Positions 1 to 13,144 of a stretch of DNA of 64,000 bases are shown here, piece after piece (within the stretch, counting starts at the first letter, position 1; every line of letters begins with the position of its first letter). A program made the translations under genes and the position numbers. The notes under the pieces are model-generated. The model saw only the letters and a program-made list of their open reading frames with translations. It was not told the DNA's origin and ran no database searches. Source of the DNA: Caldalkalibacillus mannanilyticus JCM 10596 (GTDB lineage: Bacteria; Bacillota; Bacilli; Caldalkalibacillales; JCM-10596); the NCBI RefSeq assembly GCF_000615945.1, contig NZ_BAMO01000022.1, positions 1-64,000 on the forward strand, read 5' to 3'.

Positions 1-3000
1 GGTGGCTACCAGATGGAACGTTAGAGTATCTAGGCAGAATGGATCATCAAGTGAAGATCCGCGGATATCGGATTGAGCTAGGTGAGATACAGAATCATTT
101 AGTCCAACTAGAGGGAATAGAAGAGGCATTTGTCACTGTTCGCGAGGAACAGGACGGTCACAAAGCACTTTGTGCTTATTTTAGCGCAGCACAGGCTGTG
201 GATTTGACTGAAATTCGTGAGCAATTATCTAAAGAATTACCCTCGTATATGGTTCCTGCCTATTTTGTTCAAGTAGAGCAAATGCCATTGACTGCCAATG
301 GCAAGGTAGATCGAAAGGCTCTTCCTGATCCAAGTGAAAGTATGCAGTTAGGGACAGAGCTTGTCGCTCCCCGTAATGAAGCGGAGGAAGTGTTGGTCAG
401 GATATGGCAAGATGTATTGGGTGCGAAACAAATTGGCATCAAACATCACTTCTTTGAACTTGGGGGAGATTCAATCAAAGCGATTCAAGTCGCTTCACGA
501 TTAAATCAAGCTGGCTATAAGTTAGAAATAAAAGATTTGTTTAAGCATCCCAGAATCGCTGATTTAAGTGCCCTTCTTCAGCCCTTGACGATACGTAGTG
601 AACAAGGAGTGGTGCAAGGGGATGTGTTCCTAACCCCTATTCAGAAATGGTTTTTTGAACAACAATTCGCGGAACAGCATCATTGGAATCAGTCTGTGAT
701 GTTAGCTCGCAAAGAAGGTTTCGATGAAAAACTTATTCGACAGGTTTTCCAGCGAATTACGGAACATCATGATGCTTTACGAATGGTATTTCGATCTGTG
801 GAAGACGAGTGGAGGGGATGGAATCGAGGGCTAGATGATGGAGCCGTCTTTGATCTAGAGGTATTCGATGTTACTAGGGAGCCTGCACAGGAGGAAGAAC
901 TGAAAACATTCATAGAGCAGAAGGTAAATGAGATTCAACGTTCGATTGATCTATCTACAGGTCCATTAGTGAAGCTTGGTTTGTTTCATACACCAGCTGG
1001 CGATCATTTATTAATTGTCATTCATCATCTTGTTGTTGATGGACTTTCCTGGAGAATTTTATTTGAAGATATTGCTACAGCATATGGGCAAGCTTCTACT
1101 GGTTCAGATATCGCATTACCTGCGAAAACAGACTCTGTTCAATACTGGTCTGCGCAGCTTCAGGCTTACGCATCCCATGCAGAGTTACAAAAAGAACGAG
1201 CCTATTGGCAAGCGATTGAAGCAAATTCAAAAGACATCCAATTACCGAGAGACTTTATCTCTTCTGAGCTTTCACTAGTCAAAGATTGTCAGCAAGTGAG
1301 CATATCGTTAGATCAAGTGGAAACACAACAATTATTAAGAGAAGCTAATAAGGCATTTAATACAGAAATAAATGATTTGCTGTTAACTGCGCTAGGACTA
1401 ACGATTGCCGAATGGTCTAAATCAGAACAAATTGTGATCCATTTAGAGGGACATGGACGGGAACCTATAGTAAAGGATATGGATATCAATCGAACGGTCG
1501 GTTGGTTTACAACTCAATATCCAGTGCTGTTGGAGTTAAGTGATGAGGAGCTTGATCAACAGATTATTAGAGTGAAAGAAAGATTACACCAGATACCGAA
1601 TAAAGGGATCGGTTATGGCATTCTTACCTATCTGAGCGATTCCTTCGAACAACTAGATGATAGAACGCCTAGCGATGTGAAAAAGCCCGAAATCAGCTTT
1701 AATTATCTTGGGCAATTTGATCAAGATTTACCTGCCTCCAATATCAGTATGTCTATGTATTCGAGCGGGACTTCCATGAGTCCACGTAGTCAAAGCCTAG
1801 CTCATCTTAATGTCAATGGACTTGTCGTTAATCAGGAACTGCACATGACCTTTGATTATAGTACTAAAGAGTACAAACACGAAACCATTGAGCGCTTAGC
1901 TCAGCAATTTAAAAAGCACCTGCTTAACATGATGATGTATTGTCTGAAACAGGAGAAAACAACTTTTACCCCATGTGATATGGTTTATCAGAAGCTCACA
2001 TTAGAACAATTTAATGCATTGCGCCAAGAAGTTTCGAAAGTTGGAAATTTGGAGAATCTCTATCCGTTAAGCCCGATGCAACAAGGGATGTTTTTTCATA
2101 CTCAAGCAGATCCAGATTCTGTTGTCTATTTTGAGCAAATCTCGTTTGATATTGAAGGAGATTTTGAACCAAGCCTTTTTGAGAGAAGTGTTCAATATCT
2201 TATGGAGCGTCATGAGATTTTACGAACGGTATTTAGCATCTATTTTGATCAACCGTTACAGATTGTATTAGAGGACCAACAGCTTGCGTTTACTTATCAA
2301 AACCTGATTGAATTAAATTCAGCTGATCAAAAGAGAAGCATGAATGAATATAAGGCACTGGACAGGGTCAGAGGTTTTGAGCTTTCGCAAGGTCCTTTGA
2401 TTCGAATCGCTCTTTTTCAGACGGATAGTAAACAGTTCCATCTACTGTGGAGCTTCCACCATATTCTAATGGATGGCTGGTGTATTCCCATCCTTCTGAG
2501 AGAAGTATGCCAGGTTTATCAGCTTCTATTAGAAGATGAGCCGTTATCCCTGCCTCATATCGCTCCATATAGCGATTATATTGAGTGGTTAACAGAACAA
2601 AATAGGCAAGAGGCAATCGAATATTGGAAAAAGTATTTAGCTGATTATGAGCAAAGGGTGGATTTACCTCTAAAAAAACAAAAACAAGGAAACGAATATG
2701 TATTAGAGCATTTGGAATTTTCTCTTGGGGAAGAAATGACAGCAAAGCTAAACCAAATGGCAAGAACACACAAGGTTACAATAAACATATTATTGCAAAC
2801 TGCATGGGGAGTCTTACTCCAAAAATATAATCATTGTCAGGATGTTGTGTTTGGCAGCGTTGTTTCAGGAAGACCTTCTGAGATTCAAGGAATAGAAGAG
2901 ATGCTGGGTCTGTTTATTAACACCATTCCAGTAAGAATCAGAGTGTCGGAGGGAGATACTTTTGAGCAAAGTGTTCTGAGGAATCAAGAGCATGCCTTGA

Positions 3001-6000
3001 ATTCGGCTGCCTATGATTTTTATCCTTTGTACGACATCCAAAGTGAAACAGGTGTACATCGCGATTTTGTAAATCATCTTATGGTTTTTGAAAACTATCC
3101 TGTAGATCAACAGCTTGGACAGATGGAAGAATTCTATCAACTTCCTTTTCAGATGAGCAATATTGAAGCCTTTGAACAAACAAATTATGATTTCAATTTG
3201 GTCATTATTCCAGGAAACTCTATTCAAGTAAGATTCAAATATAATGCTAGGGTGTATGAGCAAGAAAATATGAACAGAATTCAAACACACTTCCTTCATG
3301 TTCTTCAACAAGTGCTGAGTCAGCCTTCGATTGAGGTAGGGGATGTCGCTATTCTTACAGAAACAGAAAAAGAGAAGCTATACGTGGCCTTGAACGATAC
3401 ACAGACAAATTATCCTAAAGATAAGACGTTGCATCAGTTATTTGAAGAACAAGTAGAATTGACTCCAGAGAATATCGCTATTGAATATGAAAAACAAGTT
3501 ATAACCTATAGAGAACTGAATAATATAGCCAATCAGATGGCTCTAGTCCTACGGGAGAAGGGTGTTCAGAGAAATGACATTGTCGCTGTATTATTTGACC
3601 GTTCAATAGAAATGATGGTTTCATTGCTTGCTATTTTAAAAGCAGGCGGAGCTTATATGCCCATCGATCCAAATTATCCTGAAGAACGAATCTCTTATAT
3701 GCTAGATGATAGTCAAGCAAAATGGATGGTGACAACGAGGAAGAGAGCGTCTGTCTGCTCTACTAAGATCACACTCTTAATCGTAGAGGATATGCTACTC
3801 AATAAGAGGGAAATGACAAGCAATCCTCCGCATATCAATGTTTCTAGTGATTTGGCAAATGTTATTTATACCTCTGGTTCAACTGGCAAGCCAAAAGGTA
3901 GCCTTATTTCTCATTTCAATGTCAGCCGAGTTGTTTTAAATACAAACTATATTCAAATTACTGAAGGAGATCACATTCTACATCTGTTGAATTACGCTTT
4001 TGATGGTTCAACATTTGATATCTATGGCGCTTTGTTAAATGGGGCAACTCTTGTTCTGGTATTGCATGATACGGTGTTGGATCACAAGAAATTAGCACAG
4101 TTGATCGCGCTGAAGGATCAAGCCATTTTATTGATGACAACTTCTCTGTTTAATACGTTTGTCGACATGGCTCCAGAAGGCTTAAGCCATGCCAAGAAAA
4201 TCTTAGTGGGTGGAGAGAAAGTTTCCGTAGCCCATATGAAAAAAGCATGGCAATTTACAGGTCCAAATGTCCTAATCAATGTCTACGGACCAACAGAAAG
4301 CACTGTATTTGCGACAACGCATCCTATCAATGACATTGCGAGTGATGCGCTCTCTATTCCTATAGGTAAACCGATATCTAATACTGAAGTATTTATCGTA
4401 GATCCTCAAGGAGCGTTACTGCCCATTGGAATTCCAGGTGAATTATGCTTAGCTGGGGATGGGCTTGCCCAAGGTTACTTAAACAATCCAGCATTAACCG
4501 CCGAAAGATTTATCTCCCATCCGTTTGAACCAGAGAAAAGAATGTATCGTACAGGGGATAGGGCTCGATATCTACCAGATGGCACGATTGATTATATAGA
4601 ACGCATGGATCAGCAAGTGAAAATACGAGGATATCGCATTGAATTAGGGGAAATCGAAGCACAGCTGTTGAAGATGAAAGAACTAAATCAAGCGACTGTG
4701 GTCGTCAGGGGAGAACAAGAGGGTCAGAAGTATTTAGCGGCGTACATCACTTCGGATAGGGATTTGGATATAGCTAAAATCAGAGAGGAACTTGCTAAGA
4801 GCCTGCCTTCTTACATGATCCCAGCTTATATGATCCAGCTAGATGAGCTTCCCCTAACACGAAATGGGAAGCTTGATCAAAAAGCTCTACCTGAGCCAAC
4901 GAATATGCTTCAATCAACAGACTATGTGGCTCCAAGAAATGAAGGAGAAGAAAAACTAAGTATTCTGTGGCGAGAGGTTTTGGGCTTATCTGTAAACAAT
5001 GATCAGGAACAGAGAAAAATTGGAATACATGATCATTTCTTTGAACTTGGAGGGCATTCCTTAAAGGCGACACTACTTGTGGCTAAAATCCATCGTGAAT
5101 TTCAGGTTGAAGTGCAAATAAAGGATGTGTTCGAATATCCAACGCTAGAATTAATGGCAAGACATATTGCTCATTCCGATACAAAGCAGTTTTCATCCAT
5201 TCAACCTGCTCAGAAGAAAGAATTCTACTCTCTTTCCTCTGCTCAAAAGCGGATCTACATTTTAAGTATGCTTGAAGGCGGCGATGTGAGCTATAATATG
5301 CCGGGTGCTCTAAAAATAGAAGGTAAACTAGACCAAGCTGCCTTCACAGAAGTGTGTAAGAAATTGATATCAAGACATGAAGCTTTCCGAACTTCATTTG
5401 ATGTTGTCAATGGGGAGCCCATGCAAATGATACATTCAGATGTTTCGTTTGAAGTAGAGTTTGTTCAAGCAGAAGAGGAGCAGGTCGTTTCATTGATCAA
5501 CGATTTTATTCGCCCTTTTGATCTAAGAACAGCGCCTTTATTTAGAGTTAAACTTGTTCAATTGGCTGAGGAATCATACGTTATGATTTTTGATATGCAT
5601 CATGTTATTTCGGATGGAACTAGTATGAACATCTTAACCAAGGAATTTGCTGAGTTATATGCCGGACAGGTATTACCTGAATTGCGTATCCAATACAAGG
5701 ACTATTCTGAGTGGCAGAATGGCTGGTTTATGAAAGAGGATATGCAACGACAGAAAGAATTTTGGCTGGATATGTTCTCCAAGCAACCTGCTTTATTAAA
5801 TATGCCCTTGGATTATCCTAGACCTCCCATGCAAAGCTTTGAAGGGAAAACCATTTCTCTTACGATTGAACAAGAATTGAAAACAGAATTACAGCGAATG
5901 GCTACAGAAACAGGAACGACTCTTTATATGGTTTTGCTTTCCGCGTATAATGTTCTGCTGTCTACATACACGGGTCAAGAAGATGTAGTGGTAGGAACTC

Positions 6001-9000
6001 CCGTTGCAGGGAGAAATCATGCAGAAGTAATGAATGTAATAGGCATGTTTGTTAATACTTTGGCTCTGAGAAACTATCCAGAGGGAAAGAAAACATTCCT
6101 AGAGTTTCTGCATGAAGTGAAGGAAAGTACCTTGTCCGCCTTTGAACATCAGGATTACCCCTTTGAGGAGTTGGTTGAACACTTAGACTTAATGCGTGAT
6201 ATGAGCCGACACGCTTTGTTTGATACCATGTTCTCTATGCAGAACAGCCATGGGGAAGGAAGTGAACTGGCGGGCTTGTCCTTCCGTCCTTATGAGATGG
6301 AACAACAGGTTAGTAAATTTGATTTCACTTTACACGCTGAGGAAAGCAGTGACGGCGTAGAATTGACGCTAGAATATTGTCGAGCCTTATTTACAGAAGA
6401 AAAAATGGTGCGTTTTCTTCACCACTTTGTGCATATTCTGCATGAAATCACGCTTAATCCGGTTCAACGAATTTCTGAAATTTCCGTTCTAACAGAAGCA
6501 GAGAAGCATACCTTACTTGTTGAGTTTAACGATACACAAGCAGAATATCCGCAGGAAGTGACCTTCCATGCCTTATTTGAAGAACAGGTGCTTAGAACTC
6601 CAGATCAAGTTGCTGTACGTCTTGGAGAACAATGTCTAAGCTACAAGGAATTAAATGAACGGGCCAATCAGCTTGCTAGAGCGTTAAGAGAATATTGCAT
6701 CCAGCCCAATGAAATGGTAGGAATCATGATGGAGCGTTCACTAGAGATGGTGATTGGTGTCATGGCCATACTAAAAGCAGGAGGAGCCTATCTGCCGCTT
6801 GATCCTTCGTATCCAGAGGAAAGATTCAATATATGCTAGCTAATAGTGAGACTAACATGCTTGTAAGTCATCGCGGGCTGACAGATTCTTTTGCTTTCGA
6901 TCAGAAGGTTATAGATATAGAGAATGTAGAGATGCTTGAAAGGGATATAACGAACCTAGAACCTATTAATCATTCATCTGATTTAGTCTATGTAATCTAT
7001 ACATCTGGTACGACTGGAAAACCCAAAGGTGTCATGATTGAGCATCGCAGTTTTGTTAATGTTTCATATGCTTGGAAAAAAGAGCTTAAGCTAGATCATA
7101 AAAGGAAGCTTCTTCAAATGGCTAGCTTTTCATTTGATGTTTTTGCAGCGGATCTTTCAAGAGCATTATTGAGTGGAGGAGAATTAGTCATTTGCCCTGA
7201 AGAAGCTAGATTTGATGTTGGTGCTCTGTATTCCATAATGAAGGAATATAACATTAATATGATTGATCTGACGCCGGCGCTTGCCATTTCACTTATGAAA
7301 TATATTGAGGAGCATCAGCTTGATATCACCTTCTTAGATACCTTGATTATTGGTTCAGATGCTTGCCCTGTAGAAGATTTTCGAAAAATCATCTCCAGAT
7401 ATGGGAAGCAGATAAGGGTACTAAATTGTTTTGGTGTGACAGAAGTAGCGGTTGAATCTAGTATTTATGAGGGTACATTAGAGGCTGATACGCTAAACGG
7501 AATGGTTCCTATAGGAAAACCAATTCAAAATACCCAAATTCTTATTGTGGATGCCTACGACAGGCTTCAGCCCATTGGTGTCGAGGGAGAATTGTGTATA
7601 GCAGGTGACGGTCTGGCAAGAGGATATCTCAATAAGCCAAACGAAACAAAAGAGAAATTCGTTGCCCATCCGTATGATCCTGAGAAAAAGATGTATCGAA
7701 CGGGGGATTTAGCACGTTGGCTGGAAGATGGGACGATTGAATATTTAGGAAGGATGGATCAACAAGTAAAGATTCGCGGTTTTAGAATTGAACTAGCTGA
7801 GATAGAGTATACGTTGACAAAATACAACAAAGTCCAAGAGGCGGTCGTTGTAGCGAAAAAGGATCGGCTAGGCAACCATAGCTTGTGTGCTTATGTTGTA
7901 GCAGAGGACGAGGTAGCGATTAAAGAGTTAAGAGATTTTCTAACTCAGCAGCTACCAGACTACATGATCCCATCAGTCTTCATTAATTTAGAACAGATGC
8001 CAATGACTCCGAATGGAAAAATTGATCGAGCATGGCTATCACGTTCTGAGATAGAAGGGGAAGTGCTGACTGGTCAAGAGTATGTAGCTCCACGCAATGA
8101 AATCGAAGAAAAACTTGTGCAGATTTGGAGTGAGGTTTTGGGGTTACAGAGTTCTGAGGCACAAAGAGCCACTCTGCCTGTTGGCATTGAAGACTCGTTT
8201 TTTGAACTGGGAGGACATTCACTAAGAGCTACTTCTCTCTTGGCAAAAATTCACCAAGGCTTCAATGTATCTCTCTCGCTCAAGGATATGTTTAGATATA
8301 CGACCATAAGAGAACAAGCAGAGCTGATTCAACAGTCAACCACTCAGTTATTCCGTTCGATTCCATCCGCAGCAGAGAAAGAATTTTACCCCGTTTCTTC
8401 TGCGCAAAAAAGGATGTATGTTCTAACCAACTTAGAGGGCGCAGAGTTAAGCTATAATATGCCCGGAGCGGTTGCGATTGATGGGAGAATAACTAGAGAA
8501 GGGATAGAAAACATCTTTACTTCTTTAGTAGCAAGACATGAAAGCTTACGGACCTCTTTTATGATTCAAGAGGGTGTACCTGTTCAACTCATTCATGAGC
8601 TTGTTGAGTTTTCTCTTGAATATATGGAGGTTCACTTACCAGCTATTGAAGTTAAGCAAGAACTGATTGAAGGATGGCTAAACGGCTTTATTCGTCCATT
8701 TGATTTAACCAAGGCTCCTTTATTCAGGGTCAAACTTGTAAGGATAAAAGAAGAGAAACATCTGTTACTTTTTGATATCCATCATATTATTTCAGATGGA
8801 ACAACAATGGATATCTTATTACAAGAGTTTTCGGCATTATATCATGGACAGGTGCTCTCTCCATTACGCATCCAGTACAAGGACTATTCAGAATGGCAGA
8901 ATCAGCTTTTCTATTCACAGGAAATGGATAAACAAAAAGAATTTTGGCAACAAACTTTTGCAGGTGAGCTCCCAGTTCTGCAATTGCCATTGGATTATCC

Positions 9001-12000
9001 AAGACCTCCTATTCAAAGCTTTGAGGGGGCACGCATTGTAAGCTCTATAAACCAAGAAAGGGCAGAACAACTCCAGCATGTAGCAAAAGAAACAGGTACC
9101 ACTTTATATATGGTCTTACTGGCAGCGTATAATGTTTTATTAGCGAAGTATTCAGGACAGGAAGAGATCATCGTTGGTTCCCCTGTTGCCGGAAGAAACC
9201 ATGCGGATCTTGAACATGTTATTGGCATGTTTGTCAATACTTTGGTGTTTCGTCATTATCCTCAGAAACATAAAACATTTGCTGCGTTTTTGGAGGAGGT
9301 AAAAGAGCAAGCACTATCTGCTTTTGAAAATCAAGATTATCCCTTCGAAGAGTTACTGCATCACGTGGAACTGACTCGTGATATCAGTCGCAATCCTTTA
9401 TTTGATACGATGTTTGTCTTACAAAATACAGAGATGAGGACCTTAGAATTAGGTGGATTAAAGCTTAGCTCTGTAGATCTAGATCTCGATCTAAGTCGTT
9501 TTGATCTAACCTTAAATGTGATGGAAAGTGATGAAGGGATTAGCCTCAGCCTAGAATATGGTACGAAGCTATTTAGACGTGAAACAATGGAACGATTTAT
9601 GGGACATTTTAAACAGATTCTAGAAGTGATCGTAGAAAATAGTTTTGTCCAATTGGGGGATATTCACTTCCTTAGTGAGAAGGAAACGCATCAATTACTC
9701 TACGACTTTAACAGAACAGAAGAAGCGTACCCAAGAGAGAAGAGCATAGCGGAACTATTCGAAGAGCAAGTAAGAGTAACCCCTCATCAGGCAGCTGTGA
9801 TCTTCGGAGAACAAGCGTTAAGCTATGAGGAGCTGAATAGACGTGCTAACCAGCTGGCACGTAAACTGTGCCGAAACGGAGTTCAGCCCGATACGATCGT
9901 AGGAATCCTGATGGATCGTTCCCTAGAGATGATCATTGGGATCATGGGTGTCCTAAAAGCAGGAGGAGCCTATCTTCCTCTTGACCCAAGCTATCCCGCG
10001 GAGCGAATTCAGTACATGCTCCAAGACAGTGGGGTCGATATTGTATTAAGTCAACAAAGAGTGACCCACCTGATCAATTCCTTTGAATTTCAAGGAGAGG
10101 TGCTTCTGCTTGATCAGTTTGAATATGAAGGGGAAGAAGAGAGTAACCTCGAACCACAGGCAGGCGCTCAAGATTTGGCTTACTTGATCTATACCTCAGG
10201 ATCTACAGGACAACCAAAAGGAGTGATGATTGAACATCGAGGAGTCGTCAATCTGCTACAAACGCAGAAAAAAGCCTTTGATCTGGGTCCAGAGAGTCGA
10301 GTGCTCCAGTTTGCTTCCTTCAGTTTTGACGCGTCCGTCTGGGAGATCTTTATGAGTCTATTAACAGGAGCTAGCTTATATCTGGAAGAGCAAGACCTTC
10401 TGCTTCCCGGTCCATCGTTCATCCGCTTAGTAAGAGAGAAACGGATTACGACACTGACGCTTCCACCAGCAGCCCTAGCCCTTTTACCTGAGGAGGAGCT
10501 TCCAGATCTACAAACTCTCATAGTAGCAGGAGAAGCTTGCTCCGGTGATCTTGCTCGAAGATGGGCGAGAGGAAGGCGCTTCTTTAACGCCTATGGACCA
10601 ACCGAAGGAACCGTGTGTGCCAGTATGGCTCTATGTACGGAAGAACTTGTGGGCAATCCATCTATCGGTCGCCCGATTCTGAATAAACAAATCCTGATAG
10701 TAAGTGAGAATGGTCATTTGCAGCCAATTGGAGTAGCTGGAGAGCTATGCATCGCTGGAGAGGGATTGGCGAGAGGGTATTTAAATAAACCTGACATCAC
10801 GAAGGAAAGGTTTGTCACTCACCCCTATGATCCGCAGAAACAGATGTATCGAACAGGGGATATAGCCCGCTGGCTCCCTGATGGAAGCATCGAATACTTA
10901 GGAAGAATGGATCATCAGGTGAAAATCAGGGGATACCGGATTGAATTGGGTGAAATTGAAAGCAAATTGTTAGCTCATCAGGAGATCCAAGAGGCGGTAG
11001 TAGAAGCCATGACCTATAACGAAAATCAACAAGACTTATGTGCCTACTTCACAGCGACACGTGAAATAAGTGTTTTTGAAATAAAGCAACATTTATCTGT
11101 GGCGTTGGCAAATTATATGATTCCGTCCCATTTTATTCAGGTAGAACAAATGCCTTTAACTCCAAATGGGAAGATAGACAGAAAAGCTCTGATGAAAACA
11201 GAACAAAACTGGCTGAGAGGAACAGAATATACGGCGCCAAGAAATGAAGCAGAAGAAAGGCTGGTCCAGATATGGCAGCGAGTGTTACTCATAGAGGATG
11301 AAGAAAGAATTGGCACAACCGATAGCTTTTTTTACCTAGGTGGCGATTCTCTTAAAGCCTTAAAATTGATTCATGAAATCAAAAATGAATTTGAGATTGC
11401 CTTATCCATTCAGAGTCTCTTTAATTCTCCAACCATAGCTGAGATAGCGGAGAATATGAGTCAGGAAATGTCTGACATGCCGACTTCAAATCATGAAATG
11501 GCAGCAACACAACGTGGATATATCTCCTTTACAGGGGTGGATTCTCAGAACATCTTTAGTTTTCCTCCGATTTTTGGTTATGGCGTCTATTATAAGGAGC
11601 TGGCACATTATTTGCGGAATGATGCCACTGTATATGCTTTTGATTTTATCGAAGAAGAGAATCGAATAGAGCAATATGTAGATAGAATGATAGAACTTCA
11701 GCAGGAGGGAAGCTTTATCGTCTTAGGTCATTCTGCTGGAGGGAATCTTGCTTTTGAAGTAGTCCAAGAGCTTGAAAAACGTGGACGTCACGTAGAGCAA
11801 CTCATTCTTGTGGATTCTAGTACGACAGCAAGTATAGAACAAGCTGCTTTAGATGAAATGGAGGCCTACATGGATCAGTTAGTGGCAGCAGCAAGTGCAA
11901 GTAAGTATGGCCCTTTATTCACAGAAGAAGTAGGTACGGCTCTTAGAGTGAAGATCAAAGCTACCTAGATTACTTATCCCAACATAAGACGGAAAGCCCT

Positions 12001-12201
12001 ATTCAAGCAAATATTGATCATGTCATTAGTGTTCAGGAAGAACAAGGTCTAGCGGAAGATTTGGATTGGTCAGCGTACACGAAAGGGAACTATCGTCAAT
12101 ATACAGGATACGGTACACACTATGAAATGCTTACAGAAAAGACAAAAGAGAATTCGGAGATTCTGCGAGAACTGATTCATAAGAGGAAGGTGAAAATATA
12201 A
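1..12201 (+). CDS. NRPS, C-terminal part: (A)-T-E, C-A-T, C-A-T, C-A-T-TE (5' end outside window; two frameshifts)
   Basis: Terminal multimodular NRPS; the frame is open from base 3 inside the end of an A domain. Domains in order: A end to ~335; T ~370-580 (GGDSIKA); E ~620-1950 (HHLVVDGLSW); DCL-type C ~2047-3350 (HHILMDGW); A ~3420-4890; T ~5030; LCL-type C ~5220-6480; A ~6540-8050; T ~8190; LCL C ~8390-9660; A ~9730-11200; T ~11320; type I TE ~11510-12201 with GHSAGG (Ser codon 11732-11734). Pocket residues read by alignment to GrsA: second A DGFLLGVVF (aliphatic; near the bacitracin Ile code); third DVADIGCVE (same subfamily as the Orn domain at 55360, probably a basic residue); fourth DAWTIAAVC (Phe). 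Two one-base deletions split it: near 6823 (expected ERIQYML reads ERFNIC then stop) and in an A-run at 11957-11959, after which the TE C-terminus continues in the next frame to a TAA at 12199-12201. The ATG at 6833 is therefore not a gene start. Confidence 0.9.
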
Positions 12202-12257
12202 AGACAATAAGAAGAAGTTTGTGGTATTCAATTAAGAAATAGGAAATAAAAAATAGG

Positions 12258-12303
12258 AAAAGAGCCAGAACTCCTTAGTAGCAGGAGGTACTGACTCTTT
12301 TTC
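12258..12303 (+). terminator. Rho-independent terminator after the NRPS-TE gene, probably bidirectional
   Basis: The arms AAAGAGCCAG and CTGACTCTTT pair with one mismatch. An inner CTCCT/AGGAG stem extends the hairpin, which is followed by a T-run. It lies 57 nt after the reconstructed TE stop codon. The A-rich left flank gives a T-rich tail on the minus strand, so it can also serve the convergent membrane-protein gene. Confidence 0.75.
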
Positions 12304-12341
12304 TGTCATTTTTAGCGCAAAATGATAATGGAATTATACAT

Positions 12342-12977
12342 TTAAAGTAACATAAATAAAAGACGCGTAAGAATGTAGTATGCCATAAGAGCAAGCGCTG
12401 ATTTTTTAATATCTTTTGGGAAAAGATATAAGTAAGCAAACATAAAGACAGCAAGATATATAAAGGTATGGCCCATTCCACTAATCCAACCATACACTGT
12501 GAGATTTAGAATGTTTAGGGGTATAGCGATAGCATATAAAGCACATGGCAATAGTAAAAGTGCACCAAATTTTTCGATTATAAAATCTAATGAAAACTTA
12601 CTATTCTGTTTTGATAGTATTTGTTTAAAAGCAAAAATAGTAATAATAAAAATAAGGGCATAGCTGACGCCGTATGTAAAAGGGTTAGAAAAAGAAGAGA
12701 ATTTAAGCATACTCAAGCTTGTTCTAGAAAGGATCGTTACTAAATTGTTTAGAAGTAATAATGTCACCAGCATAATGATTACTAATAAACCAGATGATTT
12801 TAATCCTTTGTACTGATTTTCAAGAATCTCGTCAGGACTCTTAAAAAAGCGTTTAGCGTACTCAAAAAAGTTCTTTGGGTTTTCTTTAAACTCTTTAAGT
12901 GTGCCTTGTAAATCCTCTTTAGATTGTTGCAAAAGATTGTTTTGTGATGTCTCAGAACTCGTTGTTTGGTTTTCCAT
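12342..12977 (-). CDS. Small polytopic membrane protein, Yip1-like in outline
   Basis: About 211 residues. The ATG at 12975-12977 was chosen because GGAGGT lies 7 nt upstream of it; the frame stays open further upstream (to 13049) but without a ribosome binding site. A hydrophilic, Gln/Lys/Glu-rich N-terminus of about 60 residues is followed by five hydrophobic segments, beginning near GLLVIIMLVTLLLLNN and ending near AYYILTRLLFMLL. No enzyme motif is visible. The soluble head plus five membrane spans resembles Yip1/DUF-type integral membrane proteins, but this is topology only. It is convergent with the NRPS gene and divergent from the MFS gene, so a link to the peptide pathway is not supported by operon structure. 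Confidence 0.7.
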   Translation of the reverse strand: MENQTTSSETSQNNLLQQSKEDLQGTLKEFKENPKNFFEYAKRFFKSPDEILENQYKGLKSSGLLVIIMLVTLLLLNNLVTILSRTSLSMLKFSSFSNPFTYGVSYALIFIITIFAFKQILSKQNSKFSLDFIIEKFGALLLLPCALYAIAIPLNILNLTVYGWISGMGHTFIYLAVFMFAYLYLFPKDIKKSALALMAYYILTRLLFMLL

Positions 12978-13144
12978 GTTGTACCTCCAAATGTGATAGT
13001 ATAAAGGCATAGTACGTTTAAGCATACAAAAAGTCAATATATTCGACAATAAGACTTATTTTTCGACATTGTGTAAAGGTTTCACGAAAAGTTGAGTTCA
13101 TGCTATAGTAGAGGAATGAATACTATCTTTGAGGAGCAGATTGA

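Noticed and set aside
6833-6900. ATG at 6833 as the start of a separate NRPS gene
   Set aside because: There is no ribosome binding site, and it lies in the middle of an A domain; a one-base deletion at ~6823 explains the break.
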